Origin: Bog-473 sp963721585
GTDB taxonomy: Bacteria > Actinomycetota > Acidimicrobiia > Acidimicrobiales > RAAP-2
Length of the DNA: 64,000 nt
NCBI GenBank assembly: GCA_963721585.1
Contig: CAVRJN010000008.1
Span: 186,001-250,000 of the forward strand
Reading direction: 5' to 3'
Shown one piece after another: positions 1 through 8,733 of this stretch (positions within the stretch are counted from its first letter, which is position 1; each line of letters opens with the position of its first letter). The translations under genes and the position numbers were made by a program. The notes below the pieces were generated by a model. That model was given only the letters and a program-made list of their open reading frames with translations. It had not been told where the DNA came from and did not search any database.

Positions 1-234
1 TCGACCGTGTTGATCAGCGTCGGCACGGCCCACGGCCACGGAAGCTCCGTTTCCCCCGACATCTCCGGCTACCGGTTCGCCTTCTTGACGGCGGCGATCT
101 TCGCCCTGGCTGCCGCGGGCTTCTCCCTCACCATTCATGACGGCGACGCGGCCGAGACAATCGTGCGCCGAGTCCGCCGAGGTGCCACCGCACGACGGGC
201 CGAGATCCCGGTACCCGAGGGCAGCCCGGCGTGA
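1..234 (+). CDS. MFS transporter, C-terminal fragment
   Basis: The window opens inside a coding frame whose last 78 codons are present. It shows a hydrophobic segment (AFLTAAIFALAAAGFSLTI) followed by a basic cytoplasmic tail rich in Arg. This is the usual look of the last transmembrane helix and tail of a DHA2-type major facilitator drug transporter, but too little is left to name the family firmly. The stop codon overlaps the GTG of the next gene by four bases (GTGA), so the two are probably translationally coupled. The 5' part lies outside the window. Confidence 0.55.
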   Translation, partial: STVLISVGTAHGHGSSVSPDISGYRFAFLTAAIFALAAAGFSLTIHDGDAAETIVRRVRRGATARRAEIPVPEGSPA

Positions 235-803
235 CCACGGTGGAAACAGTGTGCGTGTTCTGTGGCTCGAGCGCAGGTTCCGACCCGGCCTTCACGGCGG
301 CCGCCCAGCGGTTCGGCTCCGCGGTCGCCGCACGCGGCATCGAGCTTGTCTACGGCGGCGCCTCGGTAGGCCTGATGGGAGTTGTGGCCGATGCGGCTCT
401 GGCGGCAGGCGGCCGGGCGACGGGCGTGATCACCGAGTCACTGGCCGGCCATGAGATCGCCCACGGCAGCCTCAGCGACCTGCACGTGGTGAGCACCATG
501 CACGAGCGCAAGGCGCTGATGTCCGAGCTGTCGGACGCCTTCGTCATGCTGCCCGGAGGGTTCGGGACCTACGAGGAGTTCATGGAGTCCGTCACCTGGG
601 CGCAGCTCGGGATCCACGACAAGACCTGTGGCATCCTCAACGTGGATGGCTTCTTCGACGACCTGCTCGTCTTCGTGCGCCATGCAGTCGCGCAAGGCTT
701 CGTCAAGGCCCGCCAGGTCGAGGCACTGGTGATCTCCGACGATGTCGAAGAGCTGCTCAGCGGGCTCGTCGGCTCGTCGTCGGATCAGGTCCCGGCCCTG
801 TAG
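231..803 (+). CDS. LOG family protein (TIGR00730; cytokinin riboside 5'-monophosphate phosphoribohydrolase type)
   Basis: A 190-residue Rossmann-like protein. The family signature PGGFGTYEE is at residues 108-116, with the upstream YGGAS (41-45) and MHERK (90-94) segments that build the nucleotide-binding site. LOG enzymes hydrolyse nucleoside 5'-monophosphates such as N6-modified AMP to the free base and ribose 5-phosphate in the cytosol; in bacteria the true substrate is often unknown. Length fits the family. The GTG start overlaps the upstream stop (GTGA), which fixes the start and implies cotranscription with the transporter. The older 'lysine decarboxylase' label for this family is misleading because no PLP site is present. 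Confidence 0.9.
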   Translation: MTTVETVCVFCGSSAGSDPAFTAAAQRFGSAVAARGIELVYGGASVGLMGVVADAALAAGGRATGVITESLAGHEIAHGSLSDLHVVSTMHERKALMSELSDAFVMLPGGFGTYEEFMESVTWAQLGIHDKTCGILNVDGFFDDLLVFVRHAVAQGFVKARQVEALVISDDVEELLSGLVGSSSDQVPAL

Positions 804-838
804 AGGACGCCCGCTCCGCCGCCGACCGTGGTCTCGGC

Positions 839-1876
839 TCAGGCGCCGCCCGGGAGCAACAACACGTCGCGCAGCTCATCGGTTTCGCCCCAGTCGGCGA
901 GGAGCTCGGCCACCGAGGCGTAGGGCTTCTCCGCTCCCGTGGTCTTCTCCAGGAGGGAAAGTGTGTACCCCAGGTTCTCGAAGTACCCGAGGTAGTCCGC
1001 CACGGTGGTTCCCGACACGCGACGCAGCATCTCGTCCTTGAGCTCGGTGGTGACGATCGGGCGATCGCGCTCGATGAGGTGCGTGGCACCCTGCACCACC
1101 CGACCTTCCGCTCCCTCGACGTCCATCTTCAAGAAGCCGACCGGGCCGTCCACGAGGTCGTCCAGCCGGAAGGTCGGCACCACGTTGCCCGGATGCGAGA
1201 GGAGATCCCCCCCTTCGATCAGGCCTCCGTTGGAACCGACATGTGTCGAGTAGTACGCCCAGCCAGTCGCAGTGTCCGCCGCCACCGGGAACAGCTGCAC
1301 GTTGGTGATGTCGTTCAGTCGCAACGAGGACAGCAGGAGCCTGCAATTCTCGGAGTTCGGCTCAAGGGCGATGACCCGGCCGGACGGCCCCACCAATTTG
1401 GAGGCCAACAGCGAGTAGTAGCCGAGGTTGGCACCGACGTCGACCGCCGTCATTCCCGGGGTGCAGTACTTCTCGAAAACGGACGAGAGATGGACCTCGT
1501 AGGAACCCGAGAGCAGCCCGGGAGTGACGGCAGCATCGGCGGCGTCGCAGAACAGCTCCACGCCGCCCACCATGCAGCGCACGGCGTCCTCGTTCCCCAG
1601 CTGTACCGAGAAAGCCGTCGGCGCGACCTGGTGCTCAATCGTCCCCAGCATCCGGCGGATGGTCGAGACCCGGGCCAGGTCGCCCGTCGCCGCCTCGTCC
1701 ACGTCCGGGCGGAGCTCTACAGGAAGGGTCGGGTACAACAACTCCACGAGTTGGTCGTAGGTGATGCCCCGCGGAGCCGGCTGCGGCATGGTGCCGCCCA
1801 GCTCGTGGACGAGGCGGTCGCGCCACGGCTTGAGCTTCCGCCGTGCGTGCTGCCAGGTGTCGTGCGGCTCGCCCAT
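839..1876 (-). CDS. FkbM family methyltransferase
   Basis: About 345 residues. The C-terminal two thirds is an AdoMet-dependent methyltransferase of the FkbM type: motif I VDVGANLGYYSL at about residues 145-156, an acidic ALEPN strand, then FLKMDVEGAE, which is diagnostic for the family. FkbM-type enzymes methylate hydroxyls of sugars or natural products; the substrate is not predictable here. The N-terminal ~110 residues are family-specific and unassigned. The frame stays open upstream to 2185, but that part runs antisense to the SRPBCC gene and has poor composition, so I chose the ATG at 1876; a GTG at 1933 is an alternative. The gene is divergent from the SRPBCC gene. Confidence 0.8.
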   Translation of the reverse strand: MGEPHDTWQHARRKLKPWRDRLVHELGGTMPQPAPRGITYDQLVELLYPTLPVELRPDVDEAATGDLARVSTIRRMLGTIEHQVAPTAFSVQLGNEDAVRCMVGGVELFCDAADAAVTPGLLSGSYEVHLSSVFEKYCTPGMTAVDVGANLGYYSLLASKLVGPSGRVIALEPNSENCRLLLSSLRLNDITNVQLFPVAADTATGWAYYSTHVGSNGGLIEGGDLLSHPGNVVPTFRLDDLVDGPVGFLKMDVEGAEGRVVQGATHLIERDRPIVTTELKDEMLRRVSGTTVADYLGYFENLGYTLSLLEKTTGAEKPYASVAELLADWGETDELRDVLLLPGGA

Positions 1877-1953
1877 TTCTGGCAACGGTATCCGCTCACC
1901 GGAAGCCCTGATCGCTAGTGCGTCGATGTCCACGACCCAACGGAGGAGCCGCT

Positions 1954-2441
1954 GTGTCGCTTGCCGATCGGATCGCCGACCAGCCAGACGGTCACGGCCA
2001 GCCCCGCCGAGGTCTTCCGGATCGTCAGCGACCCGGCGAAGCACGTCGAGATCGACGGGTCGGGCATGCTGGAAGGAGCACCCGGCGCGCGACGCCTGGA
2101 GGCCCCCCGGGGACAGGTTCGAGATGGACATGGACCGAGATGCATTGGGTGATCGGCCGATGGGAAAGTACAAGTCCCTGAACACGGTGACCAGGATCGA
2201 CCCCGACGAACTCCTCGAATGGAACGTCGGCTCGGCGGAGCGGGGCCCCTACGGCCACGTCTACGGCTGGCAGATCACCGCTCTCGGCCCCGGGCAGACA
2301 GAGATCACGAACTACTGCGCATGGCCCGACATCCCCACCTTCGCCCGTCAGCACTTCCCGATCGTCCCCCTGGCCATGCTCGAGAAGTCGGTCGAGAACC
2401 TCGCCGCGCTGGTGTCCCGCGACGCCGAGCCGGCGGGCTGA
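1954..2441 (+). pseudogene. SRPBCC / polyketide cyclase-like protein, frameshifted
   Basis: The first part, including TVTASPAEVFRIVSDPAKHV, and the second part, from PGDRFEMDMDRDALGDRP to the stop at 2441, are the two halves of one START-like (SRPBCC) fold but lie in different frames. Removing one C from the C6 run at 2103-2108 joins them as LEAPGDRFEMD. A good ribosome site (GGAGGAG, 1942-1948) sits before GTG 1954, but that GTG is one base out of frame with the first half, so a second extra base near 1959-1961 is possible; TTG 1961 is the in-frame alternative. SRPBCC proteins bind hydrophobic ligands. Whether this is real decay or a base-calling error cannot be told from one sequence. Confidence 0.7.
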
Positions 2442-2907
2442 GACCTCGTCCCCGCTTCCGGCGATGCGATCACCGCACTTGTCAGATGAAGGGCCGATGA
2501 TCGGTTGCGCCGTTTCATCACTGATTGACCGTGCTGATTGACCGTGTGGTGTTCCTGACCAACCTCAACCGGAGCACCACCGGCTACGCCGCCGTGCCGG
2601 CCATGTTCTTGATCGCAGCGGGAGATACAGGTACAGCATTTGAGGTCTTCGATTGCGAATTCGCGGCTCCGCCCCATCGCGCACGCTGTTCGTCGAACGT
2701 CGCTGTGCCCGGCCGTCGGGAGCCGTCAAAGCCCTGCCACCTGGCGTGTACGTTCCCCCGCCGTCTGGCTCCTTGTGGAGCGTGCGCCGGAGACGTCCCC
2801 CTGCCGCTCCATCGTGGGCGAGAGCCTCGACGGCTGATCGTTGACGTCGATGACGTCCCCGGACCGGCAACTGATTCGTCAGGTCGGGCCGCATCCGGCT
2901 TCAAGAG
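2442..2907 (+). other. Intergenic region without a recognisable gene
   Basis: About 465 bases between the SRPBCC gene and the small membrane protein. Several short open frames exist on both strands but none has a credible start, ribosome site or protein-like composition. The only clear structure is a tandem 13-bp repeat at 2521-2546. Confidence 0.5.
2521..2546. repeat. Tandem 13-bp direct repeat
   Basis: CTGATTGACCGTG is present twice head-to-tail with no mismatch (2521-2533 and 2534-2546). It lies about 80 bp after the SRPBCC stop. It could be a replication-slippage product or a paired protein-binding site; nothing nearby decides between them. Confidence 0.7.
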
Positions 2908-3414
2908 GTGCCAGACTTATTCGTGGCTTCATACAGCCCCTCGGTCTGGCATGACTTCTTCGTGGGGACGATCGGAGCGTCGGCGGCGCTGACGGGACTC
3001 CTGTTCGTGGCGATCTCGATCAATCTCGAACAGATTCTCAAGTACCCACAGCTACCAGGTCGAGCGGCGGTAACCCTCGGGATACTGGTGAGTGCCCTGG
3101 TTGTCTCTGGGTTCGCACTGGCACCAGGGCAAACGAATCGTGCCCTTGGTATCGAGATCGCTGCCGCTGGTGTCGTCGTGGCCACGCAAGCCCTCTGGGT
3201 GACTCACGGAAAACAGGGGCCCGACGAGCCGAAGGCCTGGGTGATCGAGCACCTGGTGACCCTGCTGCTCCCGAGCATTGCGCTCATCATCGGAGGCGTC
3301 AGCCTGGCCACGGGCGAGGGAGGTGGCCTCTATTGGGTACTGGCCGCCGTTCTTTTCGCGTTCGTCTCGGCGTCGATCAACGGCTGGGTGCTGCTGGTCG
3401 AGATCAAGCGGTAG
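2908..3414 (+). CDS. Small integral membrane protein, unknown function
   Basis: A 168-residue protein with four predicted membrane helices: about residues 20-41 (TIGASAALTGLLFVAISINL), 54-72, 78-96 and 116-165 (the last stretch probably two helices). The first helix and the NLEQIL loop resemble a hypothetical four-helix family common in actinobacteria and other bacteria, with no known role. The GTG start has only a weak, very close AAGAGG upstream, so the exact start is uncertain. It is a single gene, followed 12 bases after its stop by a hairpin. I see no catalytic or transport motif. Confidence 0.65.
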   Translation: MPDLFVASYSPSVWHDFFVGTIGASAALTGLLFVAISINLEQILKYPQLPGRAAVTLGILVSALVVSGFALAPGQTNRALGIEIAAAGVVVATQALWVTHGKQGPDEPKAWVIEHLVTLLLPSIALIIGGVSLATGEGGGLYWVLAAVLFAFVSASINGWVLLVEIKR

Positions 3415-3426
3415 GGACTTCCCCCG

Positions 3427-3445
3427 CGTCCCGTAGGTCGGGACG
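3427..3445 (+). terminator. Hairpin after the membrane-protein gene
   Basis: CGTCCCG and CGGGACG form a perfect 7-bp stem with a 5-base loop, starting 12 bases after the stop at 3414. There is no T tract, as is common for actinobacterial terminators, so its function is inferred only from position. Confidence 0.45.
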
Positions 3446-3489
3446 ACGAGACCCCGGCGAAAGTGCGACTCAGGAACCGCAATCCATCA

Positions 3490-3876
3490 TCAGCGTGGGG
3501 AGCGTCCCGCTCGGTCCTCTTGGAGTTCTATGGTGTTCCCGGCCGGATCGTTGATCCAAATCTGCACCGTGCCTGCTCCCTGCACGGCGCGCGTGTAGGG
3601 GATCTGGAGATCTTCGAGTTCCGCAACGGCCTCGTCCAGGTCCTCCACGGCGATGCAAAAGTGGTTCCCTGTCGAGTCGATTTCCGTACCCCGGGGCGGA
3701 GCGCCGACGACATGTAACTCCTGATCAGCAACCTTGAACCAGTGGCCAGGAATCCCTGGGATCTCGGGGCGTTCCTTTGCGTCCAACCCGAAGAGGTTGC
3801 CGTAGAAGGAGACCATTTGGTCCAATGGCGCGTTGTTCCGATTCACCGACACATGGTGAAACCTTGTGACGTTCAC
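3490..3876 (-). CDS. VOC / glyoxalase-fold protein
   Basis: A 128-residue vicinal-oxygen-chelate protein with two beta-alpha-beta-beta-beta units: an N-terminal FHHVSVN strand, then GHWFKVADQELHVV, GNHFCIAVEDLDEAV, and a final NDPAGNTIELQE, which is the usual C-terminal metal-ligand strand. Members include glyoxalases, ring-cleaving dioxygenases and resistance proteins; the subgroup cannot be named. GTG 3876 is chosen because GGAGG lies seven bases upstream; an ATG further upstream (3903) has no such site. It stands alone on the minus strand between unrelated genes. Confidence 0.8.
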   Translation of the reverse strand: MNVTRFHHVSVNRNNAPLDQMVSFYGNLFGLDAKERPEIPGIPGHWFKVADQELHVVGAPPRGTEIDSTGNHFCIAVEDLDEAVAELEDLQIPYTRAVQGAGTVQIWINDPAGNTIELQEDRAGRSPR

Positions 3877-4141
3877 TGGTTGCCTCCGCGAGTAGCCCTG
3901 CAAGATCGACCCGTTTCACCGGAACCGTACCGCAGACGTCCATCCGCCTGGAGAGGGCCTCCGGCTGAACGAGCGGGATGTCGTGCGGGTTCGAGGTCTC
4001 GCGGCCCGAGTACGAGAACGCTCTCGACGGCGGCGGGGGGGCGGGCGCGAACGGATTCGAGCCGTTCAGGGCGAACCGGAACCCACCCCCGGAACTACGT
4101 CCAGATGTCGGGGTTCACCCGGAACAGCACACACCACGCGG

Positions 4142-4215
4142 CGCCCTCGGCAGGACTCGAACCTGCGACCCGCTGATTAGAAGTCAGCCGCTCTATCCAG
4201 CTGAGCTACGAGGGC
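4142..4215 (-). tRNA. tRNA-Arg (anticodon TCT)
   Basis: The reverse complement starts GCCCTCGTAGCTCAG, has the anticodon loop CTTCTAA (anticodon TCT), a TTCGAGTCC T loop and an acceptor that closes with CGAGGGC. All four stems pair. No CCA end is encoded. The anticodon reads AGA, a rare codon in a GC-rich genome. Confidence 0.95.
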
Positions 4216-4331
4216 AACGCTTCCCAGCCTGACATAGCTGGTCGGAGGCACGTGAGCATCCTGCCGCAGCGCCCGAGAGGCGCTGGGACATGCCCAAAGG
4301 GGTCGGGAGGTGTGCCACACTTGTGCCCCTC

Positions 4332-4406
4332 GGTGGGCGTAGCTCAGTCGGTTAGAGCGCCAGGTTGTGGTCCTGGAGGTCGGGGGTTCGAGACCCCTCG
4401 CTCACC
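4332..4406 (+). tRNA. tRNA-His (anticodon GTG)
   Basis: The acceptor GTGGGCG pairs with CGCTCAC (one G-U), the D arm is GCTCAGTCGGTTAGAGC, the anticodon loop TTGTGGT carries GTG, and the T arm is GGGGGTTCGAGACCCCT. A G at 4332 supplies the extra G-1 typical of tRNA-His, opposite C73. A small hairpin (4423-4437, CCCTCC-TGC-GGAGGG) follows and may end the transcript. Confidence 0.95.
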
Positions 4407-4479
4407 CCCAAGAGGCCGTCTTCCCTCCTGCGGAGGGGTCGGCAGACAGAAGTCGGCGCGGCCAGGGGAGGTTCGGAAG

Positions 4480-5271
4480 GTGAGTGCTGCGCAAGGTGGC
4501 CGGACGGTCCTCGTCACCGGCGCGTCGTCGGGCATCGGCGCCGCGCTGGCCCGCACCCTGGCCGCCCGGGGCGACACGGTGGCGCTCGTGGCCCGGCGGG
4601 CCGACCGGCTCGAGGCGGTGCGTGGGGATTGCCTCGCCACGTCGCCGGCATCCGAAATCTGGGCGGCCGACCTCTCGGAACCGGAGGCGGCCGCGCACCT
4701 GGCCCTGCAGATCTGGGACCACTACGGCGGGTTCGACGTGCTCGTCAACAACGCCGCCGTCCCGATGCGCCGGCACGTCACCCGCCTGACCATGGTCGAG
4801 GTCGAGCGGACCATGCGCATCAACTACTTCTCCCCCGTCGCCATGTCGCTGGCGGTGCTGCCGCGGATGCTCGAGCGCAGCGCCGGCACGATCGTGAACG
4901 TCTCGAGTCTCGGCGGGCGGTTGGGGATCACGGCGGAGGCCGCCTACTCGGCTTCGAAGTTCGCGTTGGCCGGCTGGAGCGAATCCATGGTCGTCGACCT
5001 CGACGGCACGGGCGTCTCGGTCAAGCTGATCATCCCGGGCGCCATCGACACCGAAATCTGGGACCAGCCCGACAACGACGCCCCGCTCTATGACGGGCCA
5101 AAGGAACCGCCGGATGTGATCGCGTCCGGCATCGCCGACGCTATCGACAGCGAACAGTTCGAGCACTACCTGCCCGACATGAAGGCAGTCATCGAGGCCA
5201 AGACATCAGACATCGACAGCTTCATTGTGGGCATGCGTGGCCTGGGCGGCCGGGAAGGGACGGAACAGTGA
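4480..5271 (+). CDS. SDR family NAD(P)-dependent oxidoreductase
   Basis: 263 residues, a classical short-chain dehydrogenase: TGASSGIG at 13-20 for the dinucleotide, NNAA at 90-93, NVSSLGG with the catalytic Ser, and YSASK at 156-160 with catalytic Tyr and Lys. It reduces or oxidises a carbonyl/hydroxyl group; substrate unknown. The frame is open back through tRNA-His, but the start must be GTG 4480, preceded by GGGGAGG and GGAAGG. Its stop overlaps the start of the next dehydrogenase (GTGA), so both are made from one mRNA and may act on the same compound. Confidence 0.88.
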   Translation: MSAAQGGRTVLVTGASSGIGAALARTLAARGDTVALVARRADRLEAVRGDCLATSPASEIWAADLSEPEAAAHLALQIWDHYGGFDVLVNNAAVPMRRHVTRLTMVEVERTMRINYFSPVAMSLAVLPRMLERSAGTIVNVSSLGGRLGITAEAAYSASKFALAGWSESMVVDLDGTGVSVKLIIPGAIDTEIWDQPDNDAPLYDGPKEPPDVIASGIADAIDSEQFEHYLPDMKAVIEAKTSDIDSFIVGMRGLGGREGTEQ

Positions 5272-6506
5272 AGGCGTTGCTCTTCGGCGCACCACCGGAC
5301 AAGGAGGAGGTCCGGCCCACCCCCGAGGACGAGCTGGAGAGGATGCTGGCGGGCATCCCCTTCGGGCTCCACGACATCGACGACGCCCGTCTGGTCCGCC
5401 CCGACTGGGTCGTGACCCGGCCGATCCTCTCGGGCATCTGCGGGTCGGACGCCAAGCTCGTGCTGGGCGACTTCAACACCGGCGACATCGACAATCCCAT
5501 GGCCGCTTTCTCGTCTCTGCCCCATGTCCCTGGGCACGAGGTCGTGGCCGAGGTCGTCGCGCTCGGACCGGAGGCCCGCGGGCTCGACGTCGGGCAGCGC
5601 GTCGTCCTCAATCCGTGGTTGACCTGCGCGCCGCGCGGCATCACGCCGCTGTGCCCGCCCTGCCAGGCCGGTGACCTCAACCTGTGCTGGAGCTTTACGA
5701 AGGGTGACCTGGGTCCCGGAGTGCATGTGGGCGTCATCACCGGCGCGCCCGGCGCCTGGGCCGAGCTCCTGGCGGCGCACGACTCCATGCTGATCCCGGT
5801 CCCCGACGGCATCTCCGACGAGGCGGCTGTCCTGGCCGATCCCTTCTCCGTGTCCTTCCACGCCATTGTGCGGCACCCACCCCCGGTGTCGGGACGGGTG
5901 CTCGTCTACGGTGCCGGGGCCCTGGGCCTCACGAGCGTGGCCATCCTCAAGGGCCTCTACCCGGGCGTCGAGGTCGGGGTCGTCGCCCGCTTCGAAGCTC
6001 AGCGCGCCATGGCGTTGCGCTTCGGGGCAGACGCCGTCTTCTCGCACGAGCCGCGGCTCCAGCTGGTCGAGGAGCTGGCCGCGTGGTCGGGCGCGGTGCT
6101 GCACAACCCTCTGGACGGGCTCCCGGTCACCCATCCGGGGCACATCGACGTCGTCTACGACTCCATCGCCAAGGCCGAGACGCTCGAGGTGGGCGTCCGC
6201 GTGCTGGCCGAGCGGGGGCGATTGGTGTACACGGGAGTGGCCACGCCCGAACGATGGGAGTCGACCCCCATCTACTTCAAGGAGATCACCATCGCCGGGT
6301 CCAACGCGTTCGGCATGGAGGACTTCGAGGGACGCCGTCTCCACGCCATCGCGCTCTACCTCGAGCTGGTCGGTGACGGCAGGCTCGACATCACGCCCAT
6401 GCTCACGCACCGCTTCGGGCTCCAGGAGTGGTGGCCCGCCCTCAAGGCCCTGGCCCGCCAGGACCACAGCGGGGCGCTCAAGGTGGCCTTCACCCCCAAC
6501 GGGTGA
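5268..6506 (+). CDS. Zinc-dependent medium-chain alcohol dehydrogenase
   Basis: 412 residues of the MDR superfamily. Catalytic zinc ligands are C58 (in GICGSD) with H90-E91 (PGHE); a structural zinc is expected at C120, C129, C132 and C140. The Rossmann fold starts at GAGALG, 215-220. The protein is longer than usual because of a ~35-residue N-terminal insert and a long structural-zinc lobe. It should oxidise an alcohol with NAD(P)+. Translation is coupled to the upstream SDR by a GTGA overlap, so the two oxidoreductases form a two-gene operon. Confidence 0.88.
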   Translation: MKALLFGAPPDKEEVRPTPEDELERMLAGIPFGLHDIDDARLVRPDWVVTRPILSGICGSDAKLVLGDFNTGDIDNPMAAFSSLPHVPGHEVVAEVVALGPEARGLDVGQRVVLNPWLTCAPRGITPLCPPCQAGDLNLCWSFTKGDLGPGVHVGVITGAPGAWAELLAAHDSMLIPVPDGISDEAAVLADPFSVSFHAIVRHPPPVSGRVLVYGAGALGLTSVAILKGLYPGVEVGVVARFEAQRAMALRFGADAVFSHEPRLQLVEELAAWSGAVLHNPLDGLPVTHPGHIDVVYDSIAKAETLEVGVRVLAERGRLVYTGVATPERWESTPIYFKEITIAGSNAFGMEDFEGRRLHAIALYLELVGDGRLDITPMLTHRFGLQEWWPALKALARQDHSGALKVAFTPNG

Positions 6507-6662
6507 TGGCGCCGGCCCTGGGTCGGAGTCTTGCTGCAGAAGCCGACGCTCGGGCGCTGTCCCGATCCTGCCCGCCCGGATTCAAAGCGCCGCGATCCTC
6601 ATCCTCGACCTTTGCGCACTCCCCCCTTCTGATCGGCGAGAGACGCCCACACCTCGCCCGAC

Positions 6663-8648
6663 CTATTTGGATGCGTGTCGGGGTGTGCGCCGACGCCAGC
6701 GGGCGATGATCACCAGACCGGATCCCAGCACCAGCGCCGCCATCCCCACCAGCCACTCCTCGGACAGCAGCGCCCCGGTGAAGGCGATCGCCGGCGTGGT
6801 GCTCGCCGGGGCCGCGGGGGGAGTCGTGGCGACGGCGGCCGGCAGCGGGGCCGTCGCCGGTGAGGTAACCGGGCCTGCTGCCAGCGTCACACTTCCCGGC
6901 ACGTACGTCATGGCGTAGTTCGGATCGACGGCGCCGTTGCACGTCGTCGGGTACTTCCCCGCCGTGCTCGAGCTGGTGGCCGTCGTCGAACACGTCGGCA
7001 GGGTTGTCAGCGAGGATGCGCTGTCGCCGTTCTGGAAGCCCGAGTACCCCGCAGTGATCGTGGGCGGGGTGCCCCCTTGGGTGAAGGAGCCGCTCGACGC
7101 GGTGATGACCAGTGCCGCCTTCCCGACCGTGACCGTGCCGGGAAGGTAGGTGATGGCGTAGTTGGGTGCCGCGGCTCCGGCGCAGGTCGACCCGTACGGA
7201 CCTGCCGGGCTCGATCCGGTGGCCGTCGTCGATCCCGTCGGCGTCGCGGTCAACACGCTCTCGGTCTGACCATTGACGTAGCCGGTGACGCCGCACATGA
7301 TGGCCGGCACGGTGCCTCCGTAGGTCAGGGAGCCGCTCGACGCGGTGACCTTCAACGGGGCCGGGTCAACGACACCAGTGCCAGGAGCGTACGTGATGCT
7401 GTACGCCGGGTCGGAGGCCCCTGAGCACGTGTTGGCACCAGGGTAGGTGCCGACGACCGTCGAGGCCGTGATCGTCGTCTGGCACGTCGGCGGACTCAAC
7501 AAGGGAGCGCCGATGGAGGGTGAGTAGACGGGCGTGACCGTCGGAGTGGCTCCGCCGTACATCGATGTCGTGGCTGCAGCGGTGATCAGGAGCGGTGTCG
7601 GGGCGGTCACCGAGGTCGTGGTCGTGTTGGTCGGGCACGTCACATCTGCCGCGCAACCCGGACCGCTCCACAACGCCGTGTTGGAAACGGCACCCGTCGG
7701 ATCTCCGGAGTTGGCCGTCACCTGGAACGTGACCGCCACCGACTCGCCGGAGCCCACGTTGGTCATCGTCCAGTACGCGCTGGACCCGGTCAGCCAGGTC
7801 GAACACGCCGTGGGTGGCGTCACCTCCGGGCAGCTGTTCGAGCCCTTCACAAGCGTGGTTCCTGTCGGCGCCGTGTCGCTGATGGTGACGCCGCCGGGCG
7901 CTGTGCCGTTGTTGCTTGCCGTCAGTGTGTAGGTGATCGGTGTCGCCGAGCCCGCGTACACGCCCGAAGGTGACGCCGACTTGGTGACCACGAAACTGGC
8001 CGCGCCGATGCCGCCGACCGAGCTTCCGGGGCCATTCGCGGAGACCGTCACTTGCACCGATGCACCCTGGCAGGCGTCCTGATTCGCGGTGGTGTTGAGC
8101 ATGATCAGCGTCAGGCCCGCCGGAAGTCCCTGGGACACGGAGCTGCCGCCGGGCAGACCGCCGGCCACGTAATCGCCGACGCCGACATTCTGCGGCAGGT
8201 TCTGGCTCCAGGTCGCCGTCTGCCCGGTCTTCGTCGGACCGTTCACGGTCAGACCCGTCCAGAAGCTTCCCGGACCAGATGTCGGTGCCGAGAGCGCGTA
8301 GTCAGCAGCGGTGCATGCAGGATCCCCACCGGTCGCGTAGAGACTCCCAGGAGCATTCATGGTCACGCCGGTGATCGACACCTCGAGCTGGTTCAGAGCC
8401 AGCGGGTTGCCCGTGGCGTTCTGGATCGTGGCGTCGATGGTGTCTGCACCCGTCCCCGGGTACAGGGGCCCACCTACGAAGATGGGCGAACTGACCGTGA
8501 AGGTCGTCGGGAAACCCGTCGACCCGCTCCCGCTCCCGGAGCCGCCGCCGGAAAACGAAGCCCCCGCCAAACCGAAGGCAGCGGCGCTGAGAGCCAGCCC
8601 TGCGGCGACGGCAATCAGCGCGGCCTTCTTGCTCACCAGGCGTCTCAC
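6663..8648 (-). CDS. Surface protein with DUF11 and MBG repeats and C-terminal sorting signal
   Basis: 661 residues. Residues 1-30 are a signal peptide (basic MRRLVSKK then a hydrophobic run). Residues 43-204 form a domain shared with the 11871-12488 product. A DUF11 repeat follows (about 218-345), then three MBG-type repeats of about 80 residues (355-590), a Pro/Thr-rich linker, and IAFTG at 621-625 followed by a membrane helix and RWRRR. IAFTG resembles the LAxTG sites of class E sortases, so the protein is probably linked to the cell wall; no sortase is in the window. GTG start with GGAGGG upstream. It is the last of four surface genes in a row. A 486-bp part is identical to its paralogue. 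Confidence 0.85.
   Translation of the reverse strand: MRRLVSKKAALIAVAAGLALSAAAFGLAGASFSGGGSGSGSGSTGFPTTFTVSSPIFVGGPLYPGTGADTIDATIQNATGNPLALNQLEVSITGVTMNAPGSLYATGGDPACTAADYALSAPTSGPGSFWTGLTVNGPTKTGQTATWSQNLPQNVGVGDYVAGGLPGGSSVSQGLPAGLTLIMLNTTANQDACQGASVQVTVSANGPGSSVGGIGAASFVVTKSASPSGVYAGSATPITYTLTASNNGTAPGGVTISDTAPTGTTLVKGSNSCPEVTPPTACSTWLTGSSAYWTMTNVGSGESVAVTFQVTANSGDPTGAVSNTALWSGPGCAADVTCPTNTTTTSVTAPTPLLITAAATTSMYGGATPTVTPVYSPSIGAPLLSPPTCQTTITASTVVGTYPGANTCSGASDPAYSITYAPGTGVVDPAPLKVTASSGSLTYGGTVPAIMCGVTGYVNGQTESVLTATPTGSTTATGSSPAGPYGSTCAGAAAPNYAITYLPGTVTVGKAALVITASSGSFTQGGTPPTITAGYSGFQNGDSASSLTTLPTCSTTATSSSTAGKYPTTCNGAVDPNYAMTYVPGSVTLAAGPVTSPATAPLPAAVATTPPAAPASTTPAIAFTGALLSEEWLVGMAALVLGSGLVIIARWRRRTPRHASK
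8037..8522. repeat. 486-bp perfect direct repeat, copy A
   Basis: Identical at every position to 11877-12362, 3,840 bp away in the same orientation. It encodes about residues 43-204 of the 661-residue surface protein. Flanking sequence diverges at once on both sides; the adjoining signal-peptide codons are clearly homologous but carry many differences. Confidence 0.97.
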
Positions 8649-8733
8649 CTGACCCTCCGAAACGGTGCCCGCACGGCGGTCCCGAATGGGTTACCGAACA
8701 GCGGGAGCGTGGCACGAACACATCGCATCCGCG

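Noticed and set aside
4252..4479. N-terminal extension of the SDR gene through tRNA-His
   Set aside because: It crosses a complete tRNA gene and lacks homology; GTG 4480 has a ribosome site.
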